A DNA stretch of 64,000 nucleotides. Origin: Streptomyces albofaciens JCM 4342. GTDB taxonomy: Bacteria > Actinomycetota > Actinomycetes > Streptomycetales > Streptomycetaceae. The notes beneath the pieces are model-generated. The model was not told the origin of the DNA and ran no database searches. It saw only the letters and a program-made list of their open reading frames with translations. Of this stretch, positions 59,137-64,000 are shown one piece after another. The position numbers and the translations under genes are program-made. The stretch is from the NCBI RefSeq assembly GCF_008634025.1, contig NZ_PDCM01000002.1:1674001-1738000 (forward strand). The letters are read 5' to 3'. How positions within the stretch are numbered: position 1 is the first letter of the stretch; the number at the start of each line of letters is the position of its first letter.

Positions 59137-60234
59137 TCAGAAGCCCGCGCCGCCGGCCCGCAGGGCGTGGGTGATGTCGCGGTGGCGGTGCGGCGAGACA
59201 CCGGCGGCGGCGTCCAGGAGCAGCGGGACCAGCTCGCCCGGCGCGCTCGCGGTCGCCGCCACGGCCTCCTCGGGTGTACGGGCCCGGACGAGCGCCGCGA
59301 ACAGTTCGCGGGCCTCGGCCGGGCGGCCCGCGCCGAGCAGCGCCAGCGCCGTGTGCGCCACTTCCCCGAGGGGCCGGGCGACGCCCTGGCGCAGCAGCCG
59401 CACGCTCTCGGCGGTGCGCCCCGCGGCGGTCAGCGCGTCGGCGGCAGCGGCGAGCCGGGCGGGCGGCAGACAGGCCACTTCCCAGAGCAGCGTCGGCACC
59501 TCGTCCGCCAGGCCTGCACTCTCCAACTCGCCTATTACCTGTGGCAGTTCAGCAGGATGCGCGTGGGCGGCGGCACACAGCAGGGCGTGCGCCTCGCCGC
59601 CCCGCCCGGCGGCCCGGAGCCGGGCCAGGCGGGTGGCGTTGGTGGGCGCGGGGTGCCGGCCGGGGGCGCCGCCGGGTGCCGCCGCGCCGGGAGGGGTGGC
59701 ACCGTCCGGCGAGCGGCGGTCCACCGCCGCGCTGGCCAGTGCGTCGAGGCGCCCCTGGAGTTCGCGGGCCCGCGCACCGGACCGTACGTGGTCGTCGCGG
59801 GCCCAGGCCAGTTCGTCCGCCAGCCGCGCCGCGTCGGGGCCGCCCGCGGCCGCCAGCAGGGCGGCCCGCAACTCCCGTTCGCGCAGCGCCGCGTACTGCC
59901 GTTCGCGGAGCATCGTGTCCAGCCGGTCCCCGAGGCGCGCGGGGGCGCCCGGCCGGGCGTCGTACGCCGCGACCGCCGCCGCGTGGAGCCGGCGCGCCCG
60001 CGGCCCGGCGGTGCGCACGGCGTGCTCGCCGCGCCGGCCCGCGAGGTCGTGCAGCAGCGACTCCACCACGTCCCAGGGCGGCACGTCCGCACCGTCGAGA
60101 CAGGCCCGCAGGCCCTCGGGGTCACGGAGGGCGAAAACGGCGTACCACCCGGCCGTCTCGTCGAGCATCCGCGTCAGCCCGCGCAGGAACCGCGCGAACT
60201 CCGCCACCGGCGCTTCGCGTTGGTCCGCCGTCAC
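59137..60234 (-). CDS. Helical protein of unknown function (XRE-like N-terminus, TPR-like repeats)
   Basis: A 365-residue Ala/Arg/Leu-rich protein. The first 70 residues (VAEFARFLRGLTRMLDETAG to VPPWDVVESLLHDLAG) resemble the degenerate helix-turn-helix found at the start of many large Streptomyces regulatory proteins. A coiled-coil region (80-165), a Pro/Ala/Gly linker (170-190) and several helical-hairpin repeats of about 34 residues (LARLRAAGRGGEAHALLCAA, LLRQGVARPLGEVAHTALAL) follow. No catalytic motif. GTG 60234 after GAGGGG was chosen. It is divergent to the FAD-Rieske gene. Confidence 0.75.
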   Translation of the reverse strand: MTADQREAPVAEFARFLRGLTRMLDETAGWYAVFALRDPEGLRACLDGADVPPWDVVESLLHDLAGRRGEHAVRTAGPRARRLHAAAVAAYDARPGAPARLGDRLDTMLRERQYAALRERELRAALLAAAGGPDAARLADELAWARDDHVRSGARARELQGRLDALASAAVDRRSPDGATPPGAAAPGGAPGRHPAPTNATRLARLRAAGRGGEAHALLCAAAHAHPAELPQVIGELESAGLADEVPTLLWEVACLPPARLAAAADALTAAGRTAESVRLLRQGVARPLGEVAHTALALLGAGRPAEARELFAALVRARTPEEAVAATASAPGELVPLLLDAAAGVSPHRHRDITHALRAGGAGF

Positions 60235-60543
60235 GTTCCCCTCTCCCCTCCCCCGCTCCCCGTCCGTTCCCACCTCACGCCCGACGCGCAGGCGGCACCA
60301 GCCGGGTTTCGGCCTCGATTGCACCCGTTCTCCGCGCGGTTCTCCGGGCCTCCCGGGCGGCCGGAGCAGCGGCCACCCGCCGTTGCCGGTGGCGGGCCCC
60401 GGGCCGCGGACATGGCCGAGACGCTTCGGTGCGCCGTCACGATCTTCGTGGCGCCCCGCCCCGGCTCCCCGGCCGCAGGCCCGTCCGGGGGAGCCGGGGC
60501 GGGGACGGGCTTCGGGACGGCCGTGCGGGGCACCCGGTGTCGC
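60235..60543. other. 309-bp divergent gap with a 17-bp perfect hairpin
   Basis: No gene seen. The only structure is a perfect inverted repeat, 60454-60470 with 60488-60504, separated by 17 nt; it ends 39 bp before the FAD-Rieske start codon. No clear promoter hexamers were found. Confidence 0.6.
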
Positions 60544-62088
60544 ATGACCAACAACGATGGAGCGTCCGGTCCGGACGAGTCGTACGAGTCGTACTGGATC
60601 GCGACAACGCCCGGCACGTCCTATCCGCCGCTCACCGAGGACGCCGAGGCCGATGTGACGGTGATCGGCGGCGGGATCGCCGGGCTGAGCACGGCCTGGG
60701 AGCTGGCCCGGGCCGGGCGCCGGGTCGTCGTGCTGGAGGCGGACCGGATCGCCGCCGGGGTCACCGGCTGCACGACCGCGAAGCTCTCGTCCCTGCACAC
60801 CCTGGTCTACGACCGGCTGCGCCGCACCCGTGGCGCCGAGGGGGCCCGCCGGTACGCCGAGTCCCAGCAGGCCGCCGTCGAGCGCGTCGTCGAGATCGCG
60901 GACCTGCTGGGCGTCGACTGCGACCTCGAACGCGGCCCGGCGTTCACCTATGTACGGGACCCGGCGAGCGCCGGACAGCTGCGCGCGGAGGCGGAGGCGG
61001 CGCGCGAGGCCGGGCTGCCGGCTTCGTTCGTGACCGGGACCGGGCTGCCGTTCCCCGTGGCCGGCGCGGTGCGGGTCGAGGACCAGGCCCAGTTCCACCC
61101 GCGCGCGTACCTGCTCGCGCTGGCGGAGGACTTCCGCTCCCGCGGCGGCGTCATCCACGAGCGCACCCGCGCGACCGGCCTGCACGAGGGCTCGCCCTGC
61201 CGCGTGACGACCGAGTCGGGCGCCACCGTCACCTCCCGGGACGTGGTGGTCGCCACCCACTACCCGGTCTTCGACCGCGCCCTGCTGTTCACCCGGCTGT
61301 CGCCGCGCCGGGAGGTCGTGGTGGCCGCCCCCGTGGACGCCGCCCGCGACCCCGGCGGGATGTTCATCACGGAGGAGGAGGGCAAGCGGTCGGTGCGCAC
61401 CGCCCCGTACGGCGACGGGCGCCGGCTGCTGATCGTCACGGGCGAGACCTTCAAGCCGGGCACGGCGGACGCCGGCGAGAAGTTCGCGCGGCTGACCGCC
61501 TGGATGCACCGGCACTTCCCCGGCACGGAGGTGGCGTACCGCTGGGCGACCCAGGACAACGACGCCACCGACACCGTTCCGCTGATCGGGCCGTTCCACC
61601 CGGCCGCCCGCCACACCTATGTCGCCACCGGGTTCGGCGGCTGGGGCCTGAGCGGCGGCGTGGCCGCCGGGCGCCTGCTGACCGGCCTGATCACCGGGGA
61701 CCCGCCGCCGTGGGCGGGCCTGTACGACCCCCGCCGGCTGTGGAGCGCCGTCCGCGAGGCGCCCGCCTTCCTCAAGCACCAGGCCGAGGTCGGCCGGCAC
61801 TTCATCGGCGACCGGCTGCGGACGACGCACGCCGACTCGGTGGCGGAGATCGCGCCCGGCTCCGGCGCGATCGTCCGGGTGCGCGGCAGGCGCTGCGCGG
61901 TCCACCGGGACGAGGACGGGACCACCCTGGCCGTGTCGGCGCGCTGCACCCACCTGGGCTGTCTGGTCGCGTTCAACGCGACGGAGAAGGCGTGGGAGTG
62001 CCCGTGCCACGGCTCCCGCTTCGCGCCGGACGGCTCGGTGCTCCAGGGTCCGGCCACGGAGCCGCTGGAGCGGCGGGAGGTGGAGTAG
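60544..62088 (+). CDS. FAD-dependent oxidoreductase with C-terminal Rieske domain
   Basis: A 514-residue fusion. Residues 38-400 are a DAO-type FAD domain (VTVIGGGIAGLSTAWELARAG, then GVTGCTTAKLSSLH); residues 425-514 are a Rieske [2Fe-2S] domain with both cluster boxes, CTHLGCLVAF and CPCHGSRF. This FAD-Rieske architecture is widespread in bacteria and of unknown substrate; electron transfer from an amine-type substrate to the cluster is assumed. ATG 60544 was chosen. A hairpin overlaps its leader. Confidence 0.92.
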   Translation: MTNNDGASGPDESYESYWIATTPGTSYPPLTEDAEADVTVIGGGIAGLSTAWELARAGRRVVVLEADRIAAGVTGCTTAKLSSLHTLVYDRLRRTRGAEGARRYAESQQAAVERVVEIADLLGVDCDLERGPAFTYVRDPASAGQLRAEAEAAREAGLPASFVTGTGLPFPVAGAVRVEDQAQFHPRAYLLALAEDFRSRGGVIHERTRATGLHEGSPCRVTTESGATVTSRDVVVATHYPVFDRALLFTRLSPRREVVVAAPVDAARDPGGMFITEEEGKRSVRTAPYGDGRRLLIVTGETFKPGTADAGEKFARLTAWMHRHFPGTEVAYRWATQDNDATDTVPLIGPFHPAARHTYVATGFGGWGLSGGVAAGRLLTGLITGDPPPWAGLYDPRRLWSAVREAPAFLKHQAEVGRHFIGDRLRTTHADSVAEIAPGSGAIVRVRGRRCAVHRDEDGTTLAVSARCTHLGCLVAFNATEKAWECPCHGSRFAPDGSVLQGPATEPLERREVE

Positions 62089-62098
62089 CGGCTCCGGG

Positions 62099-62121
62099 CC
62101 CGGCCGGGCCGCTCGGCCGGG
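62099..62121 (+). terminator. Hairpin after the FAD-Rieske gene
   Basis: CCCGGCCG (62099-62106) with CGGCCGGG (62114-62121), 8-bp stem, 7-nt loop, 10 nt after the stop. Confidence 0.4.
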
Positions 62122-62133
62122 CGTGGACGGCCC

Positions 62134-62217
62134 CGGTACGGGCGGCCCGGTGCGGGTGGTCCGGTACGGGTGGTCCGATGTGGGCGGTCCGGTACGGGTG
62201 GTCCGGTGTGCGTGGTC
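62134..62217 (+). repeat. Six tandem copies of a 14-bp unit
   Basis: Units start at 62134, 62148, 62162, 62176, 62190 and 62204, consensus CGGTACGGGTGGTC with one to four changes each. They lie between the FAD-Rieske gene and the metallo-beta-lactamase gene. Confidence 0.9.
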
Positions 62218-62343
62218 CGGACCGTTGGTGAGTACATTGGCCTCTTGCGGAACCGGGCGACCGTTCCCGTGGGGTTCACCGCCGGGTCCGTACGCCGTGC
62301 CGTCCGGCGGCAGCGGAGCCGCCCGAGAGAATGGACCTCTTCC

Positions 62344-63279
62344 TTGACCACGCCCCGCCTCGTCCCGCTCTCCCCGACCACCTGGGCGTGGACGCACGAC
62401 AGCACCGCCTGGGGTTACAGCAACTGCGGTCTGGTCGCGTCCGACGGCGAAGCGCTCCTGATGGACACCCAGTTCACCTTGGAGGGCACCCGGCAGCTAC
62501 TGGCCGCGATCGCCGGCGCGGTACCGGACGCGACGATCACCACCGTGGTCAACAGCCACCAGAACGGCGACCACACATGGGGCAACGAGCTGGTCGGGGA
62601 CGCGGAGATCATCACGTCCGAGGCGTCCGCCGCGCACCGGTGCCAGGAGATGACGCCGGAGGCGCTGTCGGCCCTCAGCCGCGGCGAGCCGGCCACCGCG
62701 GTCGCGGCCTACGCCGTCGAGCACTTCGGCGGTTTCGACTTCGGCGGCATCACCCTCACCGGACCGACCCGGACCTTCACCGGCAGCCTGGAGCTGACCG
62801 TCGGCCGTACGGCGGTGCGCCTGCTGGACCTCGGCCCCGGGCACAGCGCGGGCGATGTCGCGCTGCACGTGCCCGAGGACGGTGTGGTGTTCACCGGCGA
62901 CGCCCTGTTCCGCGGCGGCCACATGATCGTCTGGTCGGGCTCGCTCTCCTCGTGCGTCACGGCCTGCGACACCCTGCTGGCCACCGGCGCCACCACCTTC
63001 GTACCCGGCCACGGGGGGCTGACGGACCGGGCGGGGCTGACGCGGTTCCGCGACGAGCTGTCCCGGATATTCGAGACGGCCACCGCGCACGCCCGCGAGG
63101 GCACGGCGCTGGACGAGGCGGCCCGCCTGGTCAAGGCCGCGCACGCGGGCGACCTGGCGCACCCCGAGCGGCTGTTCACCGCGGTCGCGGCGGCCTACCG
63201 GGAGGCGGGCGTGCCGGACGTACCGTCCACCACGTTCGAGCTGGTCGAGGGCATGGCCCGGCTGGCGGCCGCCGGGTAG
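62344..63279 (+). CDS. Metallo-beta-lactamase-fold hydrolase
   Basis: An approximately 311-residue MBL-fold protein. The metal motif reads NSHQNGDHTWGNE, so the usual HxHxDH has Asn for the second His; GPGHSAGDVAL supplies the third-site His, FTGDALFRGG the bridging Asp and FVPGHGG the last His. Members with HxNxDH act on thioesters or lactones. Start uncertain: TTG 62344 was chosen because upstream in-frame sequence is repeat-derived. Its 3' end overlaps the convergent regulator gene by 85 bp. Confidence 0.85.
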   Translation: MTTPRLVPLSPTTWAWTHDSTAWGYSNCGLVASDGEALLMDTQFTLEGTRQLLAAIAGAVPDATITTVVNSHQNGDHTWGNELVGDAEIITSEASAAHRCQEMTPEALSALSRGEPATAVAAYAVEHFGGFDFGGITLTGPTRTFTGSLELTVGRTAVRLLDLGPGHSAGDVALHVPEDGVVFTGDALFRGGHMIVWSGSLSSCVTACDTLLATGATTFVPGHGGLTDRAGLTRFRDELSRIFETATAHAREGTALDEAARLVKAAHAGDLAHPERLFTAVAAAYREAGVPDVPSTTFELVEGMARLAAAG

Positions 63280-64000
63280 CCGGACGCGGGGAGGCCCGCC
63301 GCCGGGTGGTCCGACGGCACCACCAGCATCAGCCGCTGCGTACGGTCGCTGAGCGGCGCGAAGCAGCGGAAGGTGACCTCGAACTCCTCGTCACCGTGGC
63401 CGGGCAGGTACAGCCAGCGCCGGTCGCCGTCCGGGTGGGTGACCGTCGTCAGATCGTCGGTGAGCAGCCGGGCGGCGACCCGGTCGCGCTCCTTGATCTC
63501 CGCGACCACCTCCGCCAGCCTGCGGTTCTCCGGCTGCTCGGCGGCGGCCAGGCGCAGCTGGGACGCCATCGGCTTGGCCCAGTCCTCCTCCCAGTTGATC
63601 AGCTGGAGGCGGGCCTCCGGGTACGTCAGGGCCCAGATCATGACGTTGATGCCGTGCTTCATCCACGGCCAGTCCTTCTCGCAGGCCGCGTTGTACAGCA
63701 GCACGTCCCACGCCGAGTCGGACAGGTACGCGGGCCAGGGCTGCACCTGGATGAGCGCGGACGTCGAGGGGTCCACCGCGCCGGAGGGGCGGTAGAGGGG
63801 CGGTGGCACCTGTCCCCGCGCGTACACGAAGAGGGTGTGCCGCTGTGCCTCGTCGAGGTCGAGGATGCGCACGATGCGCTCCAGCCACTCGCTCTTCGGC
63901 CGCTCGATCCGGCCGGACTCCAGCCTGCGGTACCAGCCCTCGGTGACGCCGGTGAGCACCGCCATCTCGGCCTGCGTGATACCGAGCCGGTCCCGGTGGC
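63195..64000 (-). CDS. XRE regulator with MmyB-like domain, N-terminus cut off by window edge
   Basis: The visible part (over 265 residues) begins inside a helix-turn-helix (DRLGITQAEMAVLTGVTEGW, then YRRLESGR) and continues with a MmyB-type ligand domain (YNAACEKDWPWMKHGINVMI, HPDGDRRWLYLPGHGDEEFEV). It is a paralogue of the regulator at 54115-54990. The last 30 residues (PAAGLPASGYPAAASRAMPS and beyond) are low complexity and lie in the overlap with the MBL gene, so they may be a read-through extension. The start codon is beyond base 64000. Confidence 0.88.
   Translation of the reverse strand, partial: HRDRLGITQAEMAVLTGVTEGWYRRLESGRIERPKSEWLERIVRILDLDEAQRHTLFVYARGQVPPPLYRPSGAVDPSTSALIQVQPWPAYLSDSAWDVLLYNAACEKDWPWMKHGINVMIWALTYPEARLQLINWEEDWAKPMASQLRLAAAEQPENRRLAEVVAEIKERDRVAARLLTDDLTTVTHPDGDRRWLYLPGHGDEEFEVTFRCFAPLSDRTQRLMLVVPSDHPAAGLPASGYPAAASRAMPSTSSNVVDGTSGTPASR

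Noticed and set aside
59137..62397. Very long open frame on the minus strand opposite the FAD-Rieske gene
   Set aside because: Only its last third (59137-60234) looks like protein; the rest is antisense to a clear FAD-Rieske gene and comes from the high G+C.
1..64000. Mobile elements and attachment sites
   Set aside because: No transposase, integrase, phage gene or tRNA gene with a flanking repeat was found.

Overview
The window is a chromosomal piece of a Streptomyces or close relative. This rests on very high G+C with strong G/C third-position bias, GTG/TTG starts, several apparently leaderless promoters, only two TTA codons noticed in about 57 genes, and actinobacterial families throughout (crotonyl-CoA carboxylase/reductase, MmyB-type regulators, F420/LLM oxidoreductases, TerD proteins, Ada-AlkA fusion). 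I see no tRNA, rRNA, CRISPR array, insertion sequence, integrase or phage gene.

Layout. 1-6.4 kb, mostly minus: an M20 peptidase (cut by the left edge) overlapping an M55 D-aminopeptidase, a secreted protein with a clear terminator, a methyltransferase, and a PAS-GAF-PP2C-ATPase stress phosphatase. 6.6-8.7 kb: a TTA-containing AraC regulator and a secreted intradiol dioxygenase with a chitin-binding tail. 8.8-15.4 kb: an MFS exporter fused to three beta-sandwich domains, a SRPBCC protein, a radical-SAM protein behind an SOS box, a MerR/SDR pair and a HEAT-repeat protein.

15.7-25.1 kb is the clearest pathway: the ethylmalonyl-CoA route of acetyl-CoA assimilation. A two-domain 3-hydroxyacyl-CoA dehydrogenase and a TetR regulator are followed by ccr, ethylmalonyl-CoA mutase, a CitE-type lyase, a MaoC hydratase and an acyl-CoA dehydrogenase. 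The last five genes are tightly packed. The ccr promoter carries two tandem imperfect palindromes 22 bp apart and a hairpin-rich leader. psd and pssA (phosphatidylethanolamine synthesis) follow.

26.8-50 kb is a mixed housekeeping and accessory stretch: glycerate kinase, BCCT transporter, Nudix hydrolase, a frameshifted VOC gene, an LLM oxidoreductase behind a MerR-type operator, nucleotidyltransferase, Ogt and Ada-AlkA repair operon, macrodomain/GNAT pair, a TetR-PPOX-ferredoxin reductase unit, an ArsR-SRPBCC fusion, an FAD oxidoreductase, an inositol-phosphatase-like protein, gamma-glutamyltransferase, sirtuin, a lipoate ligase followed by tandem repeats, and a small P-loop protein.

48.7-59 kb holds two halves of a reductive pyrimidine (dihydropyrimidine) breakdown set: dihydropyrimidinase, an F420-type LLM oxidoreductase and an FAD oxidase on one side; beta-ureidopropionase and a class III aminotransferase on the other. 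Between them lie two TerD genes, a MmyB-type regulator with a divergent alcohol dehydrogenase, and a cold-shock gene with an attenuator-like leader. The right end has a helical protein, an FAD-Rieske oxidoreductase, a metallo-beta-lactamase-fold protein preceded by 14-bp tandem repeats, and a second MmyB-type regulator cut by the window edge.
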